NCBI GenBank assembly: GCA_964598395.1
Contig: CAZRBW010000021.1
Span: forward strand, 1 to 43,755
From: CAXBDP01 sp964598395
GTDB taxonomy: Bacteria; Bacteroidota; Bacteroidia; Cytophagales; Cyclobacteriaceae
Reading direction: 5' to 3'
Length of the DNA stretch: 43,755 bases
A program made the translations under genes and the position numbers. The notes beneath the pieces were generated by a model that did no database searches, was not told the DNA's origin, and saw only the letters and a program-made list of their open reading frames with translations. Positions 26,022-35,745 of the stretch are shown one piece after another (position 1 is the stretch's first letter; the number at the start of each line of letters is the position of its first letter).

Positions 26022-26792
26022 ATGTGGCCTGATTTATTTCATACGGATGCTGGTAAAGGTGTGCCTGTAGTTTTCCTCCATGGCTTTTGTGAAAACCTAT
26101 CGATCTGGAATGACTTTATGCCTGATATTGCCAATAAGTACAGATTTATAAGTCTAGACTTGCCTGGCTTTGGTGGAAGCCCTATTTTGGAAAACACTAC
26201 TATTGAAAAAGTAGGTGAATGTGTTTACCAGTTTTTAAAGAATATTGGCATCAATAAATGCCATATTATTGGGCATTCTTTGGGTGGCTATGTTGCATTA
26301 GCAATTGAAGAAAAGTATCCTGAGTTTCCTTTATCTATTGGCCTGATTCATAGTAATGCCTTTGCAGATGGAGAGGAAAAGAAAGTAAACCGAAACAAAA
26401 GTATTGAGTTTATTCAAAAACATGGTGCCACAACCTTCTTACAGACTTTTGTGCCATCACTTTTCAACCCTGAAAGAAGAGAAGAACTTAAAGATACGAT
26501 ACAGCTTTTGAGTGACTTGACGAAAGAAACAAGGCAGGAAACAATGATTGCCTACACAGCAGCAATGCGAGATAGGAAAGATAGATCAAGTTTGATATCC
26601 CAGGCAAACAAAGCTGTTTTATTCGTAGCAGGAGCTCATGATGGACTTATCAATATGGAACTGAGCTTAGCCCATAAAGCTTTGATACAAAACGGAGAAT
26701 TCCATGTACTACCAAATTCTGGGCATGTAGGAATGTATGAGGAGCCAGAAAAGTTGGTTGAAATATTGAAGAATTTCTTGAGTAGAGATTAA
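26022..26792 (+). CDS. Alpha/beta-fold hydrolase
   Basis: This 256-residue hydrolase has an oxyanion-hole HGFCEN (20-25), the nucleophile elbow GHSLGGY (86-92; Ser88), a late Asp near 212 (GAHDGLI) and the catalytic His in SGHVGMYEEPE (235-245). Esterase, peptidase and haloperoxidase-like activities are all possible. It starts ten bases after the dxs stop and is likely in the dxs transcript. Confidence 0.85.
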   Translation: MWPDLFHTDAGKGVPVVFLHGFCENLSIWNDFMPDIANKYRFISLDLPGFGGSPILENTTIEKVGECVYQFLKNIGINKCHIIGHSLGGYVALAIEEKYPEFPLSIGLIHSNAFADGEEKKVNRNKSIEFIQKHGATTFLQTFVPSLFNPERREELKDTIQLLSDLTKETRQETMIAYTAAMRDRKDRSSLISQANKAVLFVAGAHDGLINMELSLAHKALIQNGEFHVLPNSGHVGMYEEPEKLVEILKNFLSRD

Positions 26793-27121
26793 ATCCATAT
26801 TAGTCTCAATTGAGCCAAGAGAAGAAATCAGATTCCTTATTATCATTTTATGCTTTATATGCCCTAAACTTTTGTGGCCAATAAAAAATCGCATTATACA
26901 AAGTAATCCCATCCATTCTATTGACACTGCTCAAATGGTTCTCTGAATGTTTGGGTTTGGTATGCTCCTTCTCTATAATGAATTTTTATTGCGTTTTGGT
27001 AAGCCCTAAGTCTCTATTCAACTAATTCTTCTTATTGACTATTGCAAATAAGGCTTGAATTCATGTAATTTATATCATAGACTAATCTATAAAATTAAAA
27101 ATTTACCAAATTTACCTCAAA
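26793..27121. other. Intergenic region, 329 bases
   Basis: I see no coding, RNA or repeat feature. It separates the dxs-hydrolase pair from the winged-helix gene and must hold that gene's promoter, but no match to TAnnTTTG with a spaced TTG stands out. Confidence 0.5.
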
Positions 27122-27418
27122 ATGGAATTCAAAACTCTTGACCCTTTACTACATGTACCTCTGAGGCTGGCGGCTATGTCGATTTTGATATCCGAAGAAG
27201 AGGCAGACTTTGTTTCTTTAAAAAAGCGGATTGAAGCTACGGCTGGAAACCTAAGTGTTCAATTGGATAAACTGAGTAACGCTGGATATATAGAAGTTGA
27301 GAAAGGCTATAAAGGAAAAATGCCTCATACCATTTTCAAAATAACAGATAAAGGAGTCGCTGCCTTTGAAAATTACCTTGATGCGCTAAGGAGTTATTTA
27401 CCCTCTCGCGGGAGGTAG
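27122..27418 (+). CDS. Small winged-helix transcriptional regulator
   Basis: The 98-residue protein is a single winged helix, similar to the group annotated as winged helix DNA-binding domain protein (MarR/ArsR-like fold). Recognition helices lie around 32-55 (LKKRIEATAGNLSVQLDKL), with the wing at YIEVEKGYKGKMPHT. There is no ligand domain. The octamer at 27408-27415 runs into its TAG stop (codons for Ser-Arg-Gly-Arg-stop). The channel gene follows after 42 bases. Confidence 0.85.
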   Translation: MEFKTLDPLLHVPLRLAAMSILISEEEADFVSLKKRIEATAGNLSVQLDKLSNAGYIEVEKGYKGKMPHTIFKITDKGVAAFENYLDALRSYLPSRGR

Positions 27419-27460
27419 GAATTTAAGATTAAAGCAGGTATTTTAGTTTTAAAATGGCTT

Positions 27461-28111
27461 ATGAATACTGAAGCTCAAATTAAAAATCCCTTTAGCTACA
27501 TCAATTTATTGATTGCTGTACTCTCAGTTTTTGTGTTGATTATTATGTTCATTGATACTGTTGCAGTACTAGATGAAGAGACGAGTCGATTGTTCAATTT
27601 TTTAGATTTTGGAATATGCCTCGTTTTCTTGGTCGATTTTATTTATCGGTTTTACAAAGCTCCAACCAAATTGGAATTTCTAAAATGGGGTTGGATTGAT
27701 TTACTCTCAAGTATCCCAAACCTCGACATCTTTCGCTACGGCCGTATTTTTCGTCTGATTAGAATAATACGGTTATTTAGAGCCTTTCCTGATTTAAAAG
27801 CATTTATAAATGGGCTATTTAAAAATAAATCCTATGGCACCATTGTAAGTGTATCTTTATTGACCTTGATAATTGTATTGAGTTCATCAATATTTATTTT
27901 GCAAGCCGAAAATTCATCTGAAAGCAATATAAAATCGGCTGAAGACGCTATTTGGTGGGCATTTGTCACAGTCACTACTGTTGGTTATGGAGATTTGTAT
28001 CCAGTTACCAGTGTTGGAAGATTAATTGCTGTGGCGGTAATGACTTGTGGTGTAGGCCTATTTGGAACATTTACTGCTTTGGTCGCATCTTGGTTTGTAG
28101 AAAGTAAGTAG
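27461..28111 (+). CDS. Voltage-gated-type potassium channel
   Basis: This 216-residue protein has six hydrophobic segments. S4 carries regularly spaced arginines (RYGRIFRLIRIIRLFRAF, about 89-106). The pore has the selectivity filter TTVGYGD (167-173). There is no C-terminal ligand-binding or RCK domain, so gating is probably by voltage alone. The short gap to the winged-helix gene suggests but does not prove co-regulation. Confidence 0.92.
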   Translation: MNTEAQIKNPFSYINLLIAVLSVFVLIIMFIDTVAVLDEETSRLFNFLDFGICLVFLVDFIYRFYKAPTKLEFLKWGWIDLLSSIPNLDIFRYGRIFRLIRIIRLFRAFPDLKAFINGLFKNKSYGTIVSVSLLTLIIVLSSSIFILQAENSSESNIKSAEDAIWWAFVTVTTVGYGDLYPVTSVGRLIAVAVMTCGVGLFGTFTALVASWFVESK

Positions 28112-28159
28112 GAAGAATTTGAAGTCGACTATTTGTAACGTTTGTGGCAAATATCTAAC

Positions 28160-28879
28160 CTACGAATGCTCATTCGACCAGGCAATTACTTCCCATCTAA
28201 ATGCCCACTTCCATTTGATGCTGTAATTTTTGATTTCAGCTTTTTCCATGAGTTCTTGCAGTTCATTTTTATGGAAGCTTCGCAATACAGAAAGTCGTGC
28301 ATCGTTTTTAACCATCTTGGATCGTGAAAACAAAGTTGTAAGTAAATTAATAGAATGATATGCCAAAGGATGCCGCTGCAGATCGTTAACCAAAAAGGCA
28401 ATGGCCGAAATCTGATAGAATTGATTGTAAAGTTGAATCAGTTGATCCTTAGTAAAATGATGCGTAAACAAAGTGCAACAGCAAATGTCTGCTTTGAATT
28501 GAGCCATTTCGGGAGAAAATACATCCATTACCCGAAAGGATATCTCCAGCCAATCTTTACAATGATTTTGGGCTTCTTTGATAATATGTGGATTGGCGTC
28601 TATCCCTATAAGCTGCACTTTTAGCTTTTCCTTTCTGCACCATTTGGCAATATGTAGCAGGCTATCTCCTCTTCCACAGCCAGCGTCCACAATTACCCAA
28701 TCTTTTTTCTGAGGACATTTCGCTATGATTTTATTTAAACCTGCAAGTGTTAAATCATGACCTCCAAGCCATGTGTTGATGGTTTCTAATTCTCGCAAGG
28801 CCTGCAATAAGTCCTCACCTCCCGCCTCAAGGTCATCCATAATTTCGGCTTGATATGACCTTTGGCTAAAATCAGGCAT
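28160..28879 (-). CDS. Class I methyltransferase of the type III PKS cluster
   Basis: The 239-residue enzyme has a SAM site VIVDAGCGRGDSLLHIA (62-78), IGIDANPHII (91-100) and the IV motif DICCCTLFTHHF. It overlaps the type III PKS gene by eight bases on the same strand. In many Bacteroidota the PKS is paired with such a methyltransferase, which is presumed to methylate the polyketide product (O- or C-methylation unknown). An octamer copy lies at 28818. Confidence 0.85.
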   Translation of the reverse strand: MPDFSQRSYQAEIMDDLEAGGEDLLQALRELETINTWLGGHDLTLAGLNKIIAKCPQKKDWVIVDAGCGRGDSLLHIAKWCRKEKLKVQLIGIDANPHIIKEAQNHCKDWLEISFRVMDVFSPEMAQFKADICCCTLFTHHFTKDQLIQLYNQFYQISAIAFLVNDLQRHPLAYHSINLLTTLFSRSKMVKNDARLSVLRSFHKNELQELMEKAEIKNYSIKWKWAFRWEVIAWSNEHS

Positions 28880-29957
28880 GATATACTAAATGAAGTGCTT
28901 CGAAACTCAAGCCCGGCCCAAAGGCCAAACTTAGGATATCTTTATTTTCTCGGAAACCCATATTCATAAATTCCTTCAACACAAATAAGATGGTAGGAGA
29001 GCTCATGTTGCCATGGTCACGAAGCACTTTTAGTGAAGAGGCCAATTTTTCCTTCTCCAATTCAAATGCTCGTCCAATACTTTCTACAATTCCCTTGCCG
29101 CCAGGATGTATGGCAAACTCCCAATTATTATCTATTCCCTTTCCAATAGCAGCTTCTAATGACCCACGCAACTTAACAATATGCTTTTGCAGGATGGCTG
29201 GTATTTGCTGGCTGAGCTTCATCTCGAAACCGAAAATGCCCGCGTGCCAAGCCATGTCATCTTTGCCTTCATCAATTATGGCCGAGAAAGAATCCATTAT
29301 TTCAAAACAAGCTTCTGTGCCTTTATTTGCCGAAACCATAGCCGCGGCACAGCCATCGGCGAATAGGCAATTGGCAAGTAAATTATCCGCTGTGGGCTCC
29401 CTTTGGAAATGTAGTGTGCAAAGCTCTAGGCATACAATTAACACTTTGCTGTCGGGTTTACTTTCGCAGAGTGACTTTGCCAAGCGGAGTGCTGGAATAG
29501 CTGCATAGCAACCCATAAACTGGATACCATAGCGCTCGACTCCTTGCTCTATATTGAGATAGTTCAAAAGTTGGATATCAAGACCTGGCGCTTGCAAGCC
29601 TGTACAAGTTACCGTAATCAGGTGTGTGATTCCTTCAGTATTTATCCTCCCGCTTTCTATTGCTTGCAAACCAAGGGAAAGAGCATTCTTGAAATAAGTG
29701 TCCATCCGCTTTCTTGTATCAGGAAAGGGCTCTAAGGATTCGTTATTGGGAAAAAATGTTTGATCTTCACTTTTTTGACCAAAATCAGCCAGAACAGAAT
29801 ACCTTTTTTGAATACCACTTGCTCTATACAAAACTGATAATTGGTGAGCATCATCAGCAGATAGGCGATGCGCCTTGACCATAAAATCTAAAAGGTCTCT
29901 TTGTGAAAAACCAAAAGGCGGGAGGGCAGTTCCAAGAGCGGTTAAGTATGCTGGCAT
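28872..29957 (-). CDS. Type III polyketide synthase (chalcone/stilbene synthase-like)
   Basis: Type III PKS enzymes condense malonyl-CoA onto an acyl starter to make resorcinols, phloroglucinols or pyrones. The 361-residue protein has the catalytic triad: Cys in FMGCYAAIPALR (about 148), His in AIHPGGKGIVE (about 288), and Asn in DHGNMSSPTIL (about 321). The segment CLFADGCAAAMV fits the family. It is divergent from the UbiA gene with only 39 bases between them, so the promoters must overlap genes or each other. The starter and product are unknown. It carries octamer copies at 29648 and 29918. Confidence 0.93.
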   Translation of the reverse strand: MPAYLTALGTALPPFGFSQRDLLDFMVKAHRLSADDAHQLSVLYRASGIQKRYSVLADFGQKSEDQTFFPNNESLEPFPDTRKRMDTYFKNALSLGLQAIESGRINTEGITHLITVTCTGLQAPGLDIQLLNYLNIEQGVERYGIQFMGCYAAIPALRLAKSLCESKPDSKVLIVCLELCTLHFQREPTADNLLANCLFADGCAAAMVSANKGTEACFEIMDSFSAIIDEGKDDMAWHAGIFGFEMKLSQQIPAILQKHIVKLRGSLEAAIGKGIDNNWEFAIHPGGKGIVESIGRAFELEKEKLASSLKVLRDHGNMSSPTILFVLKEFMNMGFRENKDILSLAFGPGLSFEALHLVYHA

Positions 29958-29996
29958 AATGTTATATTAAACAAAAAAACCATAACTTGTTTCTCT

Positions 29997-30881
29997 ATGA
30001 AGTCTATTCTTTTGCATCTGAGAATTCCTTTTTCCATTTTATTAATGCCGGTGTTCTTTTTTGCTTTGGCTATTTCGCCAAATTTTACCGAAAATGGAAT
30101 ATTATGGGTGTTTTTGATTTTGCATTTACTAGTGTATCCTGCAAGTAATGCTTTCAATTCTTATTTTGATAAGGACGAAAAAAGTATAGGCTTGCTAAAA
30201 AATCCTCCCAAAGTAAACCTTGGCTTATATTGGGCAGCAACGGTGCTAGACATTGCAGCATTGTATCTATCATACGATAAAATTGGTCTCACGTTCGCCT
30301 TATTGGTGTTGGGATATATTTTGATATCGAGAGCCTATAGTCACCCTTGGGTTAGGCTCAAAAAATATCCTTGGTATGGTTGGATTGCTGCTGGACTTTT
30401 TCAAGGCTTTTACACATTCATCACGGCTTATGTAGGAATAAATGGCTATTCATTGGAATTGGCGCTGAGGCCTCAAATAATAGCTCCAGCCTTGCTTTGC
30501 TCTGTTATTTTGTGGGGCTCCTTTCCCATCACGCAGGTGTACCAGCACGAGGAGGACAAGAAGCGGGGGGATATTACGATTAGTCAATTACTAGGCATCA
30601 AAGGCACATTCCGATTCGCCGCAGGCATGTTTCTAATTGCTGATTTGGGCTTTATCTTTTACTTCAATCATTACCACATTAGCAAATATGCATTGGCCTT
30701 TCAGTTTTTCTTGGCCCCAATTGTCCTTTTCTTTTTCTTGTGGTATTTAATGGTTCGTCGCCGCCCAAAATACGCTTCTTACAAATGGACCATGTGGATG
30801 AATTTCATTTCAGCCCTTTGCCTCAATGCCTTTTTCATTTGGTTTTGGCTTGATCGTACTAATGTTGGGCAAGTATTCTAA
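29997..30881 (+). CDS. UbiA-family prenyltransferase
   Basis: This 294-residue integral membrane protein has seven to nine hydrophobic helices and the two Asp-rich motifs of UbiA enzymes: NAFNSYFDKDEKS (about 44-56) and YQHEEDKKRGD (181-191). It would attach a prenyl chain to an aromatic acceptor. Beside a type III PKS the obvious acceptor is the PKS product, giving a prenylated phenol; this is inference. It faces away from the PKS gene and ends 10 bases from the convergent subtilase gene. Confidence 0.88.
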   Translation: MKSILLHLRIPFSILLMPVFFFALAISPNFTENGILWVFLILHLLVYPASNAFNSYFDKDEKSIGLLKNPPKVNLGLYWAATVLDIAALYLSYDKIGLTFALLVLGYILISRAYSHPWVRLKKYPWYGWIAAGLFQGFYTFITAYVGINGYSLELALRPQIIAPALLCSVILWGSFPITQVYQHEEDKKRGDITISQLLGIKGTFRFAAGMFLIADLGFIFYFNHYHISKYALAFQFFLAPIVLFFFLWYLMVRRRPKYASYKWTMWMNFISALCLNAFFIWFWLDRTNVGQVF

Positions 30882-30891
30882 TGCTCTGTGA

Positions 30892-33800
30892 CTATTCCTT
30901 AATCAGTCGCTTATTGTATTTTCTTCCATTCATTTCCAATTCCAATATGTAAATGCCCTTTGGAAGCATTGAAATATCCAATGCACTTTCTAGTCTTTGC
31001 TCCACTTTTGACAATGGTTTTGTTTCCAATTCCTTGCCCATAAGGTCAAGAAGGCTTAATTGAACAAGACCTAAGTATGCATCAGTAATGAGCACATTCG
31101 TTAAGTTCTCTGTTGGGTTTGGAAATACATTTAACTTCGCATTAAGTTTTTCTTGATTCAACCCAACCACTTGGTTGATAAATTCGAAACTACTTGAACT
31201 CACTGAACAAGTACCGTTGGAAACTAAAACTGTATATTCTCCAGTATTGATTGGCTCAAAAAACCTTTCTGTAGCGCCCTCAATAAGGATTCCATTTTTG
31301 TACCACTGATAGGATAATCCTCCCACAGAGGCAACTAGGCCAAGCGCGTCTTCGAAAATGAACACATCGCTCAAATCACTTTTAGGGACATTAAGCTTAA
31401 AACTTCTCACATATTCTTCTCCATCGGAATCCGTGAGANNNNNNNNNNNNNNNNNNNNNNNNNNNNNNNNNNNNNNNNNNNNNNNNNNNNNNNNNNNNNN
31501 NNNNNNNNNNNNNNNNNNNNNNNNNNNNNNNNNNNNNNGCATTCAGGGTGGCCTCGCCAACAGCACTTACATTATTAATCTCCAAGAAATCATAACATAA
31601 CTTTTGTAGGCCATTTACTTTTAAATCAGCCGCAACTTCGCCTCGACTTAAAAGTCTAATTGGCGCATCAGCGCTACTCAATAGTGAAAGCTGATTAATC
31701 TCAATCAAGGATTCAGGAGCAAAAACCAATTCATTCCCTCCAGTAATTTGGAGTACATCAATCACCGCATTTTGAGTAAACTCCAGATTGGAATTGATAA
31801 TCAATGTGTCTGTTTTAAATGCGCCTTCTATAATTCCTTGGCCTCCTTCAAAACTTAGCTTTTTAAAATTGATGTTATTAGACACCAACCTCATTAAATC
31901 TGTACCGTTCGATTCGAAATTAATTTCAAGATTATTTGTTTCAATATCAGCTCCTTTTATCAAGCTTAAGTCAAGCTCCTGTATTCCTCTTATCACACTA
32001 TTATTCAAATTAATTCCTTTTACTGAGCTATTTTCCTCAATCAAAAGCCGTTTAGTCTGAATATTCTTACCTGACAAATCGATAAAACCAGATTTAAGAA
32101 TTATCTCTTCTACAATTAACTGATCCTCCAATTCCCATCTTGAGGTTTCACCATCGAAAACGAAGGTTGTGTGGTCGAATGTGGTTCCAGAGGTTTTTAA
32201 ACCGTTAAATCGAAGTTCATTTCCTACAAAGTTTAGAACACCGTTTTCTATTTTTTGCAACTTAGAATTCGTGTAAAAACTACCATCTATTTGCAAAACA
32301 TTGTTGTTCAAGTTGATACTTACCGTGGAATCAGATTCAAAAAAGAAGTTGAGACATTCGGCATTCACATCTATTGTAATGGTACTTTCATTTAATAGCG
32401 CTGAATGATTAGAAATCCTTACCATATCCATAGCCGTTGGAATTCTATTTGCTGACTCCCCACCATTACTTTCCGACCAGTTTGCCGGATCTGACCAATT
32501 TCCACTGCCACCAATCCACCATAAACTTTCGAAGCTATTAGAGGCTTGCCCACCATTGCCTATCAAGGAAATTATCTGCTTTCCATTTACTAAACTTGCT
32601 TTTTTATGACTCAATTCAATTACATATTCTCCTTCTAGAGGCTCCGCCACTATTATTTTCTCTACATTATCAAGCCAGTTTACTCCTGTAGTGGGTGCGG
32701 CAATTGGATCTTTAAAATCTAGCAAAAAGGGAAAATGCTCTTGACCATCCGGTGCTATCAATTTCAGATCTATATCATTTACCAATATGGTATCTCGTGG
32801 GTTCAATGACATGCTTGGCGACCTTCCTGGGGGATCAGTCCAAGCAATAGTAACTTCAAGAGGCGCAACTCCATCCGAGCTAATAGTGCGATTTACTTTT
32901 TCTCCGGAAGTTAGTATTAACTCTTCTATAAGAAATTGCTGCGAATCTAACTTAGTAATTTGAGCAGTTGCTCTTTCTACGTCCATCATGCCCCAGCCAG
33001 TTCTAAAATCTGGGCCTATTGGCAAATCTGGGTGTTGTTTGGCCGAATGAATTGCTAAAGCTTTTAGTGTAGAAGCCAAAGGAACATAATTATGTGTTTG
33101 CACAAAGTGCTGGCGAACTAATACCATTCCTCCCGCTACATTTGGAGAGGACATAGAGGTGCCTGACATATTACCATATCGGTTGGTCTGTGAGTCGGAG
33201 TGCTCAAGTGTACTAAGCACAGAAACACCTACACCCATAATATCTGGCTTTATTCTGCCATCATCTGTTGGCCCCCAGCTGCTAAAAGAGGCAATACTAA
33301 AAATATCTGAATCCGAAGCGGAGGCGGCCCCTACTGTAAGAATATTTTTTGCTACGCCACTTGGAGGAGTGCTATCATAGGGACCGTTTTCATCCCTTCT
33401 TTGAGATGATTTTACCCAGCCTTGACCGGAAATAAAGATTTCGTGGTCGAAAGGTGATGTACCAGGGCCTCTTTGGCTTCTTGAGTTGCCAGCAGAGGTT
33501 ATAAACAAATGAAAAGGATAAGCCTCTACAAATTCATCATGATATCTTGCGGTACTATTATAGAATCCAAATTTCCAATCCTCATGCTGACTAAGTGTAG
33601 TATCACCATGCCAACGCCATTGGTAAGTATATTCAGTATCCCTCCTCCAACCAGCTATAGTTCCATATGAATGATTACTTATTGGAACTTCATCCTCTGC
33701 CGCGAGTAAAATTTTTGATGCCCAACCACTATAACTGTAAGCATCCACAATGGCTTCGTAAGCCATCCCTTTGATATTACTATTGATGCCCGCTGCTGCA

Positions 33801-34312
33801 ATTATACCGGTTACGTGAGTAGCATGAGCGCTGACCGTTCTTACGTTATCCTTTTGTTTTACTCTTCCTCCAAACTCCTGATGATCTAACTCAACAGCAC
33901 CCCCGTCGAATACACCCACTACTTGGCCACGACCAGTAAGACGTAATCCAGAATTTCCCATTGGATATACTTGATTTGCCTTAATTACCCTACCTGATCG
34001 CACTTCATCCAAGCTCATATACACCGGATGTCCATTGGCGTCAATATCAAAGACAAATGGTCTTTCCGGGTTTAGGCTATCTGGCTCAAGTAATTCATAT
34101 CTCTGAGAGAAACTTTTAATAAAATTTTCATTACTGCCTAAATATCTTGGACTACCTATTTGAGCTTTCTTGTCTTGATTCGACCAAGATTCTAACAGTC
34201 TACTTTGACTAAGTGCAGTACTAGGAGTAAGAAAAATAAACAATATAGCAGATATGCTCAGGAAATAGATTGTTGTCGTTGCCTTACAACGAAGCGAAAA
34301 GATAGCATGCAT
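30892..34312 (-). CDS. T9SS-secreted subtilisin-like protease, split by a gap
   Basis: The long protein is exported (signal peptide about 13-36). The S8 catalytic triad is D136 (VFDGG), H166 (AHATHVTG) and Ser in MSGTSMSSPNVAGG (about 390). Then follow a P-domain-like stretch and a long beta-rich region with G8-like repeats. After the gap come an Ig-like segment (LSYQWYKNG) and a type A T9SS sorting domain (NVFPNPTENL, then LPKGIYILELEMNGRKY and a final KRLIKE). The gap (31439-31538) shifts the frame; the flanks agree only if the true missing length is a multiple of three. It interrupts the PKS cluster. Confidence 0.87.
31439..31538. other. Assembly gap (100 N) inside the subtilase gene
   Basis: The two flanking parts of one gene are in different frames at the nominal length. 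They join in frame if the real gap is a multiple of three. Confidence 0.9.
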
Positions 34313-34523
34313 GAGAAGGTATTAAAATAAAGTGCCTAAAATATGTGACCATTCTTGTTTATCAAAACATATTTAATTTTTTAATTATAATTTTTACTTT
34401 TTACGTTGCTTTTACCTTTCCAAATTTTACGTTGCTTCGGTATCTATATAAGAAAGCGGGAGGAATTTTGTGTTTAATTCGTCTAGACCTCGATTAAGAA
34501 TTACCTAATAACGAGGGTGATTT
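34313..34523. other. Intergenic region with one GCGGGAGG copy
   Basis: This 211-base AT-rich stretch lies between the subtilase start and the oxidoreductase stop. It includes the octamer at 34456-34463 and two near-identical tracts of TTTTACGTTGCTT around 34398 and 34427. No gene is seen. Confidence 0.45.
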
Positions 34524-35624
34524 TCAAAATGGCTTCCCATGAGTCAGCGGCATTAGAACCTTCCCTAGAAAAGGCATTTTTGCGGCCAAACTGCTTGTGT
34601 GCCTATTACCAAAGAATCCTTGAATAGCTCTTCCTGCTTTTAGTCTTAAAGCGAATTCTTTCGTCCACTTGGTTTTATAGTCTCTTTCAATCTCTGACCT
34701 TTCTGCAAAATTGAGCAGACTTTCCGCTGCCATTTTACCTGATCGGATGGCAATGGACATGCCATTGCCGCAAAGCGGTGTAATCAATCCCGCCGCATCC
34801 CCAATCATCAGCACATGGTTTTCAATAGGTTCTTTGCTTGCAAATGTAAAGGCATTAATAACCTCTGGTTGGTCAAATAGGAACTCGCTTTCTTGAAATA
34901 GCTTTTTAAGAATTGGGTTTTGATAAAGGAGAGCTTCTTCCATAGCATGGATGCTGCCGTGTGCTTTTAAATCCTTCCGGAGAGCCAAATAACATAAATT
35001 AGTTTTGCCTGCTTCGATCGCACTTACCCCACAGTAGCCTCCATTGAAATTATGAAGGGCAACTTTATCGGCAGAGAATTCGGTTTTAATATGGTATTTC
35101 ACTCCAATGTAAGGCGCTTCAGCATTTAGGAACGAGCGTGACAAAACATTATCAAGCCTGGATTTCTTCCCAAATGCCCCTAATACATGTTTGGCGCTTA
35201 GAGTGGAATTATCTGAGAGTGTGAGCTCAAAAGTTTGATCTCTAAATTCCAATTTAATTACGTCAGTGAGTTCATGGCAATGGACACCTTCCTGCTTGGC
35301 AATATCCCATAGGTATTTGTCGAGTATATATCTGCTAATACCAAAGCCTCCTAAATCGAGGGGAATTTGAAAGCCCTTACCTTTGGAGTCGCTGAACTCA
35401 AAATTTTTGATATCAGGGAGTTCAGTATCTTTAGGTAGAAAATTTTCTCGCTCTAAAAATGGCTTAGTTTCATTTGAAATGTATTCGCCACACACTCTAT
35501 GAAATGGAAATTTCTTCTTCTCAATAAGTGTAACCTCCCGCCCTTTTCTAGCTAATAGTATTGCTGAAGTTAGTCCAGCAAGCCCTGCACCGATTATTAT
35601 AATATCTTTCACATTTACACTCAT
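34524..35624 (-). CDS. FAD-dependent oxidoreductase, geranylgeranyl reductase-like
   Basis: The 366-residue enzyme has the dinucleotide motif IIIGAGLAGLTSAILLARKG (9-28), the second motif HRVCGEYIS (43-51) typical of the CbrA/GGR group, and MIGDAAGLITPLCGNGMSIAIRSG (about 271-294). Members reduce isoprenoids or hydroxylate aromatic polyketides. In Bacteroidota this gene usually accompanies the type III PKS and methyltransferase, so it probably tailors the PKS product. Here it is 4.6 kb from the PKS because of the subtilase gene in between. An octamer is at 35534. Confidence 0.85.
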   Translation of the reverse strand: MSVNVKDIIIIGAGLAGLTSAILLARKGREVTLIEKKKFPFHRVCGEYISNETKPFLERENFLPKDTELPDIKNFEFSDSKGKGFQIPLDLGGFGISRYILDKYLWDIAKQEGVHCHELTDVIKLEFRDQTFELTLSDNSTLSAKHVLGAFGKKSRLDNVLSRSFLNAEAPYIGVKYHIKTEFSADKVALHNFNGGYCGVSAIEAGKTNLCYLALRKDLKAHGSIHAMEEALLYQNPILKKLFQESEFLFDQPEVINAFTFASKEPIENHVLMIGDAAGLITPLCGNGMSIAIRSGKMAAESLLNFAERSEIERDYKTKWTKEFALRLKAGRAIQGFFGNRHTSSLAAKMPFLGKVLMPLTHGKPF

Positions 35625-35745
35625 GGGTTATATATACAAACAATTCATCTTTAAAAGCCATTTATATCAAAATTGTTAGTGAAAATCACATTAAAAAGAC
35701 TACTTTGGCTCCTATTATTTTAATTAAGACAAACAACGAACTAGA

